DNA of 64,000 bases from Paenibacillus rubinfantis (GTDB lineage: Bacteria > Bacillota > Bacilli > Paenibacillales > Paenibacillaceae): positions 62,001-126,000 of the forward strand of contig NZ_LN909061.1 in the NCBI RefSeq assembly GCF_001486505.1. The letters run 5' to 3'. This document shows positions 32,823 to 41,888 of the stretch, in pieces. The notes beneath the pieces are model-generated. The model saw nothing but the letters and a program-made list of their open reading frames with translations. It had not been told where the DNA came from and made no database searches. A program made the translations under genes and the position numbers. The stretch's first letter is position 1. Each line of letters begins with the position of its first letter.

Positions 32823-34577
32823 ATGACAAACCCACATTTGCGTAATGAATACCCTCGTCCTCAGTTTGTCCGCGACGCGTGGATGAGCCTGAATGGAGAA
32901 TGGGAGTTTGAATTTGATGACCAAGGCATCGGGGAAAAGGAGGCTTGGTACGCAGGGCATGAGTTCAGCTGGAAAATCAACGTTCCGTTCTGTTATCAGA
33001 GCCAACTCAGCGGCATTGGTGACCCGGCGGCGCATGACCAGGTCTGGTATCGAAGAACCTTTGATGTCCCGGAAACGGGCCCGTCCGGACGCTTGCTGCT
33101 GCATTTCGGAGCCGTCGATTACGAGGCCAAGGTTTGGGTGAACGGCCGGCTGGTGGCGATGCATGAAGGCGGGCATACCCCGTTTACGGCAGACATTACG
33201 GATGTGCTTGCCGAAGGCGAGAACACCGTTGTCGTGAAGGCGACGGATTACAGTCGCGATGTCTCCGTGCCGCGGGGCAAGCAGTACTGGGAAGACCAGT
33301 CGGCAGGGATCTTCTATACACGAACAACCGGAATTTGGCAAAGCGTTTGGCTTGAGCCGGTGCCTGAGACGCGGATCGATCGGATTCGACTGATCCCGGA
33401 TATCGATAAGAATGACATCGGACTTGAAGTGTTCTTGTCCGGGCATCATGCTTCCGCCGAAGTCAGCCTGAAAGCCGTCATCACTTTTCATGGCGAGTTC
33501 GTTACCGAGGATTGCTACTCCTTGAGTCAAGCATCGGGACGCCGGGTGATTCACCTGGATGACTTTAACGATCATGGCCTGGGGCGTTGGTGGACGCCGG
33601 AGCGACCGAACCTGTACGACCTGGAGCTTACGCTGCTGGTCGACGGTACGGCGGTGGATACGGTCCAAAGTTATTTCGGAATGCGTAAAATCTCAGTGGA
33701 AGCCGGTAAACTGCACTTTAATAATCGTTCCTATTATATGAAGCTGGTGCTGGACCAGGGTTATTTTCCGGAAGGGCTGTTAACGGCACCTAGCGATGAC
33801 GATTTGCGCCGCGATGTGGAGCTTACGAAAGAAATGGGCTTTAACGGCGTACGTAAGCATCAAAAAATTGAAGACCCTCGCTATTTGTACTGGGCCGACA
33901 AGCTGGGCCTGCTGGTATGGGGAGAAATGGCCAATGCCTATGAGTTTACCGAGTCTTACGTTGGCCGGATGACGCGCGAATGGATGCAGGCCGTGGAACG
34001 GGATTTCAACCATCCTTGTATCGTGGCTTGGGTTCCGCTTAACGAAAGCTGGGGCGTGACCAATATTATCGTCGACAAGCAGCAGCAATACCACGCGTTA
34101 TCGCTGTATCACCTCACCAAATCGTTGGACCCGACGCGGCCGGTGATTTCCAATGACGGATGGGAGCTGGTTACCACCGATTTGGTCACCATCCATGATT
34201 ACGAGTGGCGGAAGGAAGCGTTGGAGGAGCGGTATGCCGCGGTCGAATCCGCTTTGACGGTGAAGCCCGGCAACCGGATGATCCTCGTGCCTGGATTCCC
34301 TTACGAGGGACAGCCGATTCTAGTCACGGAATTCGGCGGGATTTCCTTTAAGGTGAATGAATGGGAAGGCTGGGGGTACTCGGGTGCGGAGAATGAGGAG
34401 GATTTTGCGCTGCGGTTGAAGAATGTTATCGTACCGATGCTGCAATCTCCAGTGGTTCAGGGCTTCTGCTATACCCAACTTACGGACGTGGAACAGGAAA
34501 TCAACGGCCTGCTGACCTATGACCGTAAGCCGAAGCTGCCGCTGGAAACCATACGTGCGATTGTAGCGGGATCCTAA
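32823..34577 (+). CDS. GH2 family glycoside hydrolase
   Basis: 584 residues, a compact GH2 enzyme without signal peptide. It has a sugar-binding beta domain (NEYPRPQFVRDAWMSLNGEW), an Ig-like domain and a TIM barrel from about residue 285. The acid/base is Glu408 in WVPLNESWG and the nucleophile is Glu503 in ILVTEFGG. Family members include beta-galactosidases, beta-glucuronidases and arabinofuranosidases; the specificity cannot be decided here. Size and sequence are closer to the short GH2 group than to LacZ. AAAGGAG precedes the start. It is the first gene of a cre-controlled two-gene operon. Confidence 0.9.
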   Translation: MTNPHLRNEYPRPQFVRDAWMSLNGEWEFEFDDQGIGEKEAWYAGHEFSWKINVPFCYQSQLSGIGDPAAHDQVWYRRTFDVPETGPSGRLLLHFGAVDYEAKVWVNGRLVAMHEGGHTPFTADITDVLAEGENTVVVKATDYSRDVSVPRGKQYWEDQSAGIFYTRTTGIWQSVWLEPVPETRIDRIRLIPDIDKNDIGLEVFLSGHHASAEVSLKAVITFHGEFVTEDCYSLSQASGRRVIHLDDFNDHGLGRWWTPERPNLYDLELTLLVDGTAVDTVQSYFGMRKISVEAGKLHFNNRSYYMKLVLDQGYFPEGLLTAPSDDDLRRDVELTKEMGFNGVRKHQKIEDPRYLYWADKLGLLVWGEMANAYEFTESYVGRMTREWMQAVERDFNHPCIVAWVPLNESWGVTNIIVDKQQQYHALSLYHLTKSLDPTRPVISNDGWELVTTDLVTIHDYEWRKEALEERYAAVESALTVKPGNRMILVPGFPYEGQPILVTEFGGISFKVNEWEGWGYSGAENEEDFALRLKNVIVPMLQSPVVQGFCYTQLTDVEQEINGLLTYDRKPKLPLETIRAIVAGS

Positions 34578-34600
34578 AGATCAAGGAGTGCCCTAACCCA

Positions 34601-35461
34601 ATGACAGAACCAAGTCGAACAAGCGCTGAATTGATCCGCGAGATCGCCCGGACGGAAGTCCCTTACGGTACCTTGGCTCTTTGGTATCTCGGCCAGGAAA
34701 GCGTAGTTGTAAAAGGGGACGGGATTACCATTTACGTAGATCCCTATCTATCAGGCGACCTGGACGATGGCGATTGGCGGCGTACATTTCCGGCGCCGAT
34801 CTTGCCGGAAGAGATTCAAGGCGTTCAGCTCTGCCTAATTACGCATGAACACGATGACCATATGGATGCGCGGACGCTGCCTTGGTTACATCGGAGTTGC
34901 CCGGGGGCCCCGATCCTCGCGCCGGCTAGCTGCCAGCCGGCCTTGCAGGAGATGGGCATACCGGAGTCCGTGCGGATCACCGCGGACGACCGTCGGCCGC
35001 TGGAGCTCTTCGCCAAGCTGCGGTTGACGCCGATTGCGGCGGCCCACGAACAGCTGGAACGGGATGCGGACGGCTGCCCTCGGTATGTCGGGTACGTCCT
35101 GGAGTTAAACGGCGTAACGCTTTATCATGCCGGAGATACGGTTGTTTTTCCGGAATTGATGGAGCAGGTTAGCGCCCTGAAGCCGGACATCGCGTTGCTG
35201 CCGATTAACGGGAGAGACTATTTCCGACAGCAACGCGGAATCGTGGGCAACATGGATTACCGGGAAGCGGCGCACTTCGCCCGCGAGATTGGCGTGGACA
35301 CGGTGATCCCGCTGCATTACGACCTGTTTGCAGTGAATGCTGAGAAGCCGGGTCATTTCGTGGATTATGTGTATGAGCAATTTCCCGAGCAAAAAGCCCA
35401 CGTCATGGCCAGGGGCGAGCGATTCGTATATGTTTCTCCGCGTGCGTTCCTGCGGGATTAA
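34601..35461 (+). CDS. UlaG-like metallo-beta-lactamase-fold hydrolase
   Basis: 286 residues. The metal-binding motif HEHDDH (in LITHEHDDHMD) and later ligands (YHAGDTV with Asp; IPLHYD with His) mark a metallo-beta-lactamase fold. The length and the motifs WYLGQESV, DPYLSG and LLPINGRDYFR match the UlaG (L-ascorbate-6-phosphate lactonase) subfamily. Genes of this type occur in sugar operons and probably open a sugar lactone or phosphate ester. It lies 23 bases after the GH2 gene, so it shares its operon and cre control; its true substrate is unknown. Confidence 0.85.
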   Translation: MTEPSRTSAELIREIARTEVPYGTLALWYLGQESVVVKGDGITIYVDPYLSGDLDDGDWRRTFPAPILPEEIQGVQLCLITHEHDDHMDARTLPWLHRSCPGAPILAPASCQPALQEMGIPESVRITADDRRPLELFAKLRLTPIAAAHEQLERDADGCPRYVGYVLELNGVTLYHAGDTVVFPELMEQVSALKPDIALLPINGRDYFRQQRGIVGNMDYREAAHFAREIGVDTVIPLHYDLFAVNAEKPGHFVDYVYEQFPEQKAHVMARGERFVYVSPRAFLRD

Positions 35462-35463
35462 TC

Positions 35464-35505
35464 AAAAAAGCCGACCAGAAATTTTTTGTTCTGGCCGGCT
35501 TTTTT
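35464..35505. terminator. Strong bidirectional terminator
   Basis: AAAAAAGCCGACCAGAA (35464-35480) pairs with TTCTGGCCGGCTTTTTT (35489-35505) with one mismatch. A/T tracts on both sides allow use from either strand. Confidence 0.92.
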
Positions 35506-35755
35506 ATTTGGGGTTGATGTGGCTAGGCCCTCTGCTTTGGCTCCCTGTATGTGGCCTTCCCCCCTACATGGTGTCCTCCACGTGGCCTCTTTGCACCATT
35601 ATCCCTTTCGTTAAGGTGACAAGCGCGAACCCGGACCGAACCCCGGAGCTGGATTGGATCTCTGCACGAGGACCCGGTGCCAAACCCGAACCTGGTTCTG
35701 GGCCGATCTGATCAAACGGGATAATCCTGCAAAGCGCCCGACAGCGGGGGCTCCC
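35506..35755. other. Intergenic stretch with no recognisable feature
   Basis: There is no open frame with a ribosome site, no hairpin with a T tract and no repeat of note. It separates the glycan locus from the WYL regulator, whose 3' end lies at 35756. Confidence 0.5.
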
Positions 35756-36718
35756 CTAACGGCGCTTGTACAACGTGAGAACTGCCTGGACCTCAGCCAT
35801 CACTCGCACCCGGAGCTCCAGCGGCTCCAGCACCTCCACCTCCCGGCCGCCTCCCAGGATTACGCCGCATGCCCAGTCCAACGTCTGTAGATCGACCTCG
35901 GCTAGAAACTGCCCTTGAGTGTCCGGCCCTTCCGCATGAAGCACCTTGGTGAATCGCTCTCTGCGCAGACGGTTCAGCCCGGCTTCGGTCGTCCGCACCC
36001 GGGCGAGATAACGGGGCAGCTCGGATTTGAAGCGGGAGGTCGATTGCTCCCAATACGCTGCCAAGTCAAATCCGACCGGTCGCACGAACGTCTCCTCTAA
36101 TAGGCTGGCTTCTTCCAGCCGGGAGATGCGGAACGTACGAAGCTCGCCGTCCGGCTCCTGCTCCGCCGCTACGTACCATACGTTGCGCTTGGCGATGAGC
36201 CCCAAGGGCCGTACGATCCGCTCGACGACGTCTTCTTCCTTACGGTAGCGGATGCGCAGCTTCCGCTGGGCCCATACCGCCTCCTGCACGGTGGACAGCC
36301 AAGGAAATGCCTCCTCCGAAGCATGCCAACTGGCCCCGTCGATATGAATCCGTTCGCGGATCAGCTCGGCGTCCTGCCGGATTGATGCGGGAGCCGCAGC
36401 CAACAGTTTCTGATAAGCGGCCTGAAAATCCCCTTGAATCCCAAGATCCTTCAGTAACTCGTTATGGTTCGTCAACAGCAGGGAGATAACTTCCTCCGGC
36501 CGCATGCCGGTCAGGTTCGTCCGGTAGCTGTCCGCCAGCACCCAACCGCCGCGGGAGCCGCGCTCCGCATACACAGGGATGCCCGCAGCGCTTAACGCTT
36601 CGATGTCCCGGGAGATCGTCCGCTCCGACACCTCCAGCAACTCCGCCAGCTGGCGAGAGCTCATTTTTCCCCGGTTTTGCAGCAATAACAGCAGATTTAG
36701 CAAACGGTCCGCACGCAT
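35756..36718 (-). CDS. WYL-domain transcriptional regulator (YafY type)
   Basis: 320 residues. An N-terminal helix-turn-helix of the HTH_11/DeoR type (MRADRLLNLLLLLQNRGKMS, then LAELLEVSERTISRDIEALS) is followed by a WYL domain (RLRIRYRKEEDVVERIVRPL, then KRNVWYVAAEQ) and a C-terminal WCX extension. WYL proteins bind nucleic acid or small ligands and act as repressors or activators. AAGGGGC precedes the ATG on this strand. It is divergent from the SDR gene at 36850 with a 131-base intergenic region, so it probably regulates that gene and itself. Confidence 0.9.
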   Translation of the reverse strand: MRADRLLNLLLLLQNRGKMSSRQLAELLEVSERTISRDIEALSAAGIPVYAERGSRGGWVLADSYRTNLTGMRPEEVISLLLTNHNELLKDLGIQGDFQAAYQKLLAAAPASIRQDAELIRERIHIDGASWHASEEAFPWLSTVQEAVWAQRKLRIRYRKEEDVVERIVRPLGLIAKRNVWYVAAEQEPDGELRTFRISRLEEASLLEETFVRPVGFDLAAYWEQSTSRFKSELPRYLARVRTTEAGLNRLRRERFTKVLHAEGPDTQGQFLAEVDLQTLDWACGVILGGGREVEVLEPLELRVRVMAEVQAVLTLYKRR

Positions 36719-36849
36719 AAGAAGCCCCTTTACCTTTTTGGTTTTCGTGGAATGATTATATCATGAATATAAGACAATAGATGTCATATATACTTTGATA
36801 TTCTACAGGAGCACGTGCAAATTCGAGTTGGAAAGGAAGCGAACAAACC

Positions 36850-37734
36850 ATGGACAAGAAACCATTAAAGGGAAAAGTGGCTGTCGTCGCCGGAGCAACG
36901 CGTGGAGCGGGCCGGGGGATCGCCGTAATGCTGGGGGCGGCGGGGGCGACCGTTTATTGCACTGGACGGAGCGTTCGGGGAGGAGCGTCGGATATCGGCC
37001 GGACGGAGACGATTGACGAGACGGCCGAGATAGTGACCGCCCGCGGCGGAGTTGGGATCGCTGTTCGCACGGATCATACGTCGCCGGAGCAGGTTAAAGC
37101 CTTGTTCGAGCGGGTAGAGCAGGAACAGAACGGACGCCTGGATATTCTGGTGAACGATATTTGGGGCGGTGAGAACCTCACCCATTGGGACACGCCCTTC
37201 TGGGAGCAGCCGTTGGCCGATGGGTTACTCATGCAAGAGCGCGCTGTCCGGACCCATCTCATTACGAGCTACTACGGGGTACCGATGATGATCAAGCGGA
37301 AGGAAGGCCTGGTCATCGAAATTACCGACGGTTCAACCTATAATTACCGGGGCAATGTCTATTACAGTTTAGCCAAAATATCGCCGATCCACCTGGCCGC
37401 TGCGATGGCCGAGGAATTAAAGGCGTACAATGTGACGGCATTGGCCGTGACACCGGGATTTTTGCGCTCCGAGCAGATGCTGGATTACTTTGGCGTCCAG
37501 GAAGCCAATTGGCAGGACGCGATCAAGAAGGAACCGTTATACGCCGAATCCGAAACGCCGTATTTCGTTGGGCAAGCGGTGGCTGCTCTGGCCGCCGACC
37601 CAAACGTTCGCGACAAAGCCGGCCGCGCGTTGACCAGTTGGGATTTGTCCGACGAATACGGGTTTATCGATATCGACGGACGTAAGCCGCACTGGGGGAA
37701 TTTTGCACGTGAACGGGGACTCCCGGTGAACTAA
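36850..37734 (+). CDS. Short-chain dehydrogenase/reductase
   Basis: 294 residues. The Rossmann cofactor motif is visible at the N-terminus (VAGATRGAGRGIAVML, TGxxxGxG type) and NDIWGG replaces the usual NNAG. The catalytic Tyr and Lys are in VYYSLAKIS (YxxxK). The C-terminal region (LTSWDLSDEYGFIDIDG) is conserved in a subgroup of uncharacterised SDR proteins. The substrate is unknown. GGAAAGGAAG precedes the start. It is divergent from the WYL regulator. Confidence 0.9.
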   Translation: MDKKPLKGKVAVVAGATRGAGRGIAVMLGAAGATVYCTGRSVRGGASDIGRTETIDETAEIVTARGGVGIAVRTDHTSPEQVKALFERVEQEQNGRLDILVNDIWGGENLTHWDTPFWEQPLADGLLMQERAVRTHLITSYYGVPMMIKRKEGLVIEITDGSTYNYRGNVYYSLAKISPIHLAAAMAEELKAYNVTALAVTPGFLRSEQMLDYFGVQEANWQDAIKKEPLYAESETPYFVGQAVAALAADPNVRDKAGRALTSWDLSDEYGFIDIDGRKPHWGNFARERGLPVN

Positions 37735-37775
37735 ACCTTCGGCTGGATGCACTTATTGGAGTCGATCCAACGCCA

Positions 37776-37817
37776 AGGAGCGCTTGTGCAAAGGGATTTC
37801 TCCTGCACAAGCGCTTC
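37776..37817. terminator. Hairpin between the convergent SDR and GH35 genes
   Basis: GGAGCGCTTGTGCA pairs with TGCACAAGCGCTTC (one G-U pair) around a 13-base loop. It sits between two converging genes; T-rich sequence is weak on both sides. Confidence 0.65.
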
Positions 37818-37829
37818 TTGGGGTTTGCT

Positions 37830-40169
37830 TTAATCTACCTGAGGCCACAAACGCGCGCAGTAATGGGGAATGACCTGGATATCGTGGATTTTGGCGATTT
37901 CCACCCCTTCAAATCGCTCCACATAGGCCTGGTTCACGAAACTATGCACCGTGCCTTGGCGCAGCGGCGTAATCGAGAGGTGCAGCGGATGGTTCTCCAA
38001 CTCGTGCCGCACCTGCTTTAACCCGATTTCCCAAGGTTGTCCGTAATGAATATGATCCGTCAGAAGCCGGTCGCCGAGGTAAGCGGCGGCTACATCGCCG
38101 TCATACTCGATCCGCAGCCAGACGTCCGACACGGATTCCGGCCAGTCGGCGGGGACGGTTACCAATGCGGAACGGTCCGAGGGAGAGGTGAGTGTCAGCT
38201 CGGGCGAAAAAGCAGCAAAATCAAGAGTATACGTCTGGAACACACCCTCGTTGCGTTCCGCTGTGTCTTGCAGCACCCCTATGCTGCTCCGCAATTTGGC
38301 CGATGGGCTTGGGAAGAGTGACAAGGTCACACGGTTTTGGCCTGGCGAAGTGCAGATGAGCTGCCCGTCCTTCATCGCTAAATGGCTTGAGCTTAGGACC
38401 AGCGTATCTTGGCCCCACAACCCGTCGAACCGATACGTGTGTAATGCCTCGGCTCGAGTTAGGGTGACGAGACGCACCGTTCTCCCCTTCGCCGTTTTAA
38501 CGAGAATCTGATGCTGCTGGCCGGCCGCCGGGCGAACGATCCAGTTCGCTTCGTTTTCCTCAACGGAGCCGTTGTTGCCGTCCGCTTCTACTGCAGAGAC
38601 CGAGGTTTTGCGAAGCACGATCTCGGGGTCCATTCCGTCATGGGCATAGAACACCAGCAGCGTTTCGCCCCCAGCTTCAAGGCGGGTGAATAGCTGCGCG
38701 GTGGCGCTCGCAATCCACAACCCGTCCAGCTCCAGATTAAACGGCAGGATTGCGCTTAGCCCGCTCTGAAGCGTGATTTCACCGCGCTGCGGGAAGGAAA
38801 CCTTTCCCTGAGGCGTATCCAGTTCAATGCGCAGGCGGCGATCCGGCAGGTCGATATGATCCTGAAAATTGTTCAGGAATACAAACCCGGAGCCGTCTTT
38901 TTGCCGAACACACCAACGAACGCTGTGGGGATCCTCAGGCGCGATCTGCTCCTGACCTGTGGGCAGCACGGTGCCCATCGGAGCCAGAAGCTTGCCAAAC
39001 GATTGGAGGAACAGCGAGATCGCCCGAATGCGGTCGTACGAATCGCCAACCCGGCCAAACTCGCCTAAGGGCGATTGGTAATCATAGGTGACTTTGGGCA
39101 AACCGGATTCGTTTAGGAACGATTTTTGACCGATCGGATTGGAGCCGCCGTGGTACATGTAATAGCCCAGCAGATTGCTGCCGCTGCCCAGCTTCACCAG
39201 CGTCATCGCCTCGATGCTCTCCGCTGGCACGTAAGGCCGGGCCTTGTAGCTGACCTGCATGCCACCGGCGATTTCGCAATAAGCTACCGGATACTCTAAG
39301 CTGTCGTGATTGACCGGCTCGGCAGGCGTAACGTGCAGATCCTGGAACACGAACTCGCGGCTTGGCGGCTGGTTGGGAATCCACGGCGTATAAGCGTATC
39401 CGGCCAGCATCGGTAACGTGCCCTCCTCAGGCACAGCCGCACCGCCCCAAGCGGTTGCGGTAAAAAACAGCGGACGAATGCCAACCTCCTCGGCAATCCG
39501 GCGCAACTCGTCCAAGTGTGCGGAGCCGTCGATTCCGGCAGTTACGAATTGACCGGGGCCGTATCCCCAAGCATCCAGCGGTGCGCCAGCGTGCATATAC
39601 TCGTTTTCCAACTGTACGGCGATTACCGGGCCACCTTCCTGATGATAGGTGCCTTGAATTTGCCGGGCGATCTCCCGATACAAACGTCGGGCCAGCGACA
39701 AATAGCGCGCATCATTGGAGCGAACCTCCAGCGGATAACGGAACACCCAATCGGGGATGCCGCCGTTGCGGACTTCACCGTGGCAGAACGGGCCGATCCG
39801 TAAAATCAGCGGCAGCTCGTGTTTCGCACAAAGGTCAATGAAATGCCGGAGATTGCGATTGCCGCTCCAATCGAACACGCCCTCCTCCTCTTCGTGAAAA
39901 TTCCAAAACACGTAAGTTGCAACAAGATGAACGCCGCCGGCTTTCATCTTCAGCAGTTCTTCCTCCCAATGCAAATAAGAGAAGCGGGAGAAATGAAACT
40001 CGCCGACGACCGGAATCAAAGGCTCCCCGTTGCGGGTCATGTAGAAGTTGGTAAATCCGAAGGATTCTCCTTTTGGGTTGCTTCCCGCGTGCGAGGCAAG
40101 CTTGCCGGGACGGATCGTTTTATTAGCTTGGGCGATGTTGAGTTTTAAGACCGTGGTTTCATTGTTCAT
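37830..40169 (-). CDS. GH35 beta-galactosidase
   Basis: 779 residues, cytoplasmic. The GH35 barrel begins at about residue 40 (FYMTRNGEPLIPVVGEFHFS). The acid/base is Glu190 in VQLENEYMH and the likely nucleophile is Glu299 in YCEIAGG, which differs from the usual ExW context, so substrate preference may differ. The C-terminal 400 residues are beta-sandwich domains. AGGAGG lies 11 bases before the ATG. It is divergent from an AraC regulator at 40295, which probably controls it. Together with GH42, GH2 and two GH43 enzymes it suggests growth on galactose- and arabinose-rich plant polymers. Confidence 0.92.
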   Translation of the reverse strand: MNNETTVLKLNIAQANKTIRPGKLASHAGSNPKGESFGFTNFYMTRNGEPLIPVVGEFHFSRFSYLHWEEELLKMKAGGVHLVATYVFWNFHEEEEGVFDWSGNRNLRHFIDLCAKHELPLILRIGPFCHGEVRNGGIPDWVFRYPLEVRSNDARYLSLARRLYREIARQIQGTYHQEGGPVIAVQLENEYMHAGAPLDAWGYGPGQFVTAGIDGSAHLDELRRIAEEVGIRPLFFTATAWGGAAVPEEGTLPMLAGYAYTPWIPNQPPSREFVFQDLHVTPAEPVNHDSLEYPVAYCEIAGGMQVSYKARPYVPAESIEAMTLVKLGSGSNLLGYYMYHGGSNPIGQKSFLNESGLPKVTYDYQSPLGEFGRVGDSYDRIRAISLFLQSFGKLLAPMGTVLPTGQEQIAPEDPHSVRWCVRQKDGSGFVFLNNFQDHIDLPDRRLRIELDTPQGKVSFPQRGEITLQSGLSAILPFNLELDGLWIASATAQLFTRLEAGGETLLVFYAHDGMDPEIVLRKTSVSAVEADGNNGSVEENEANWIVRPAAGQQHQILVKTAKGRTVRLVTLTRAEALHTYRFDGLWGQDTLVLSSSHLAMKDGQLICTSPGQNRVTLSLFPSPSAKLRSSIGVLQDTAERNEGVFQTYTLDFAAFSPELTLTSPSDRSALVTVPADWPESVSDVWLRIEYDGDVAAAYLGDRLLTDHIHYGQPWEIGLKQVRHELENHPLHLSITPLRQGTVHSFVNQAYVERFEGVEIAKIHDIQVIPHYCARLWPQVD

Positions 40170-40294
40170 AGGGAGACATGCCTCCTGAAGGATATGAATA
40201 TTAGATCCGATGGATCGTGTTGTATCTAGATGTGGATGTCCTTATCGGTTATATTCATTTTAGATGTTTATTGCTGGATGAAGGAAGAGAGGAT

Positions 40295-41158
40295 ATGGCT
40301 AAAAAACCGATGGATTATGCTATCAACGAGGAGCGCCCCTACGGAATTTTGATTGCCGGACATTATGCGGAAACCGCGGGGTATACCATTCACCGGCCGC
40401 CCGATCCGGTCGGCTGGCTGTTGATGTATACGCTGACCGGGGAGGGACGAGTTCAAGCCGCCGGAGAAGCGATGCCTTGCCGGCCGGGGGACGCCGTGAT
40501 CCTGTTGCCCGGATTGCCTCACCAATATGGTACGGCAGGAGCGGAGTGGGAGTTTATTTGGGTTCATTTTATCCCGGACCCTTCTTTTCGGCCATGGCTG
40601 AACTTTCCGCAACAATCCGAAGGGTTCATCCGCTTCCATGTTGACAACGGCCCTGGTCGCAACGGCTTCGCCGAAGCGCTTCAGCGGATGGAGCAGTACA
40701 GCAGTTCCGGCGGGAGCTCCGAGCTCCACCACCGCTTGGCGGAGTTGGCGTTAGAGGAAGCGTTGCTGCTGCTCCGTACGGAGGTTGTCAAGGACCGGGG
40801 CGAAGCCGCACTGGATCCAAGAATCGCTGATGTCGTCGGATATTTACGGGAATCCTTCCGCGAGCGGGTCAGCATTCCGGAGCTAGCCAAACGCTGCTGC
40901 ATGTCGCCTTCCCGGCTGTCGCATTTGTTTAAAGAGCAGGTCGGGGACACGATCATCGGCACCGTCAACAAGATCCGCCTGGAAAAGGCGGCCCAACTGC
41001 TGGCTTTCACCACGCGGCAGGTGGCGGAGATTGCCGGTGACGTCGGCTTTGACAGCCCCGATCATTTTACGCGAATGTTCTGCCAGGTTTACGGAGAGAC
41101 CCCGTCCAAATACCGCAAGCGCAAGCGGGACGGATTTCAGGATGAAGCTGAGGGTTGA
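40295..41158 (+). CDS. AraC-family regulator with cupin N-terminus
   Basis: 287 residues from the ATG at 40295, where AAGGAAG lies 7 bases upstream; an upstream ATG at 40217 has no ribosome site. An N-terminal cupin sugar-binding domain (GWLLMYTLTGEGRVQAAGEA, then CRPGDAVILLPGLPHQYG) is followed by two AraC helix-turn-helix motifs (IPELAKRCCMSPSRLSHLFK and VAEIAGDVGFDSPDHFTRMF). It is divergent from the GH35 gene and probably activates it when a galactoside is bound (inference). A terminator follows. Confidence 0.92.
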   Translation: MAKKPMDYAINEERPYGILIAGHYAETAGYTIHRPPDPVGWLLMYTLTGEGRVQAAGEAMPCRPGDAVILLPGLPHQYGTAGAEWEFIWVHFIPDPSFRPWLNFPQQSEGFIRFHVDNGPGRNGFAEALQRMEQYSSSGGSSELHHRLAELALEEALLLLRTEVVKDRGEAALDPRIADVVGYLRESFRERVSIPELAKRCCMSPSRLSHLFKEQVGDTIIGTVNKIRLEKAAQLLAFTTRQVAEIAGDVGFDSPDHFTRMFCQVYGETPSKYRKRKRDGFQDEAEG

Positions 41159-41187
41159 ACTAGCGTGATGCGAAATAAGGTAAAAAG

Positions 41188-41224
41188 AAGGTGCCCCAAG
41201 ATCACACTTGGGACACCTTTTTTT
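41188..41224. terminator. Bidirectional terminator
   Basis: AAGGTGCCCCAAG (41188-41200) pairs with CTTGGGACACCTT (41207-41219) with one mismatch. Seven T follow on the plus strand; an A-rich run (TAAAAAGAAG) precedes it, for the minus-strand gene at 41233. Confidence 0.88.
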
Positions 41225-41232
41225 GCCTTCAA

Positions 41233-41673
41233 TTAATACGTATCGCTACTTGGACGCTGCGCCGTATCGCGCTCGAACGCCACGATCCAGTCGCCCTGGA
41301 CCGCTGCATAGCCAACGTCCCCTTCGGCGACAAGGCCGTACAGATTTTTTACGTCCAAATATTCCTGACGGCTGCCGTTATCGAACTCTAACGTGATGTA
41401 ATAATACGTCCGGGAGGACGAGCTATGCATCGCGTTGTTCTCATTCATGTGATTGGAACTGTGCCGCACGTCCATCCGTTTCGATACGATTCGCGCATAT
41501 CTCGTGTCCCGCGGGGCACGGGCGTTTTTGGCGTAACGGGCCCCACTGGAAATCATCAGTACGATGAAAATAACAATAAAGATGACCATAAAAACGGGAA
41601 CGATCGTAAACATGATGTCACCGCCGCCCCCGAAACCGCCTCCGCCAAACGGAGAGGGATCGAAGCCTCCCAT
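41233..41673 (-). CDS. DUF2500 family membrane protein
   Basis: 146 residues. The ATG at 41673 has AAAGGAGG 8 bases upstream; an in-frame upstream start is not supported. A Gly/Phe-rich N-terminus (MGGFDPSPFGGGGFGGGGDI) is followed by one transmembrane helix (VPVFMVIFIVIFIVLMISSG) and an extracellular or cytoplasmic beta domain (YYYITLEFDNGSRQEYLDVK). This matches DUF2500, whose role is unknown. It is the last GC-rich gene before the AT-rich cassette. Confidence 0.88.
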   Translation of the reverse strand: MGGFDPSPFGGGGFGGGGDIMFTIVPVFMVIFIVIFIVLMISSGARYAKNARAPRDTRYARIVSKRMDVRHSSNHMNENNAMHSSSSRTYYYITLEFDNGSRQEYLDVKNLYGLVAEGDVGYAAVQGDWIVAFERDTAQRPSSDTY

Positions 41674-41888
41674 GGGTTCCGCCTCCTTTGTTCTGACTCC
41701 CAACGCAAGTTTGGCTGGTTGCCGTCCGTTGTTCTTTCTTATATACGCGAAAAGGGAAATATTGTTTCAGTTACTCTGAAGAGCGGATTGCCGTGTGTTC
41801 TTGTGAATCATCTTAGCGTGTAAGTGGTTTGTAAAATATGTAAATTTTAAGTAAATATATGGAATGTAATTAGAGTAGAAGGTAAGAT

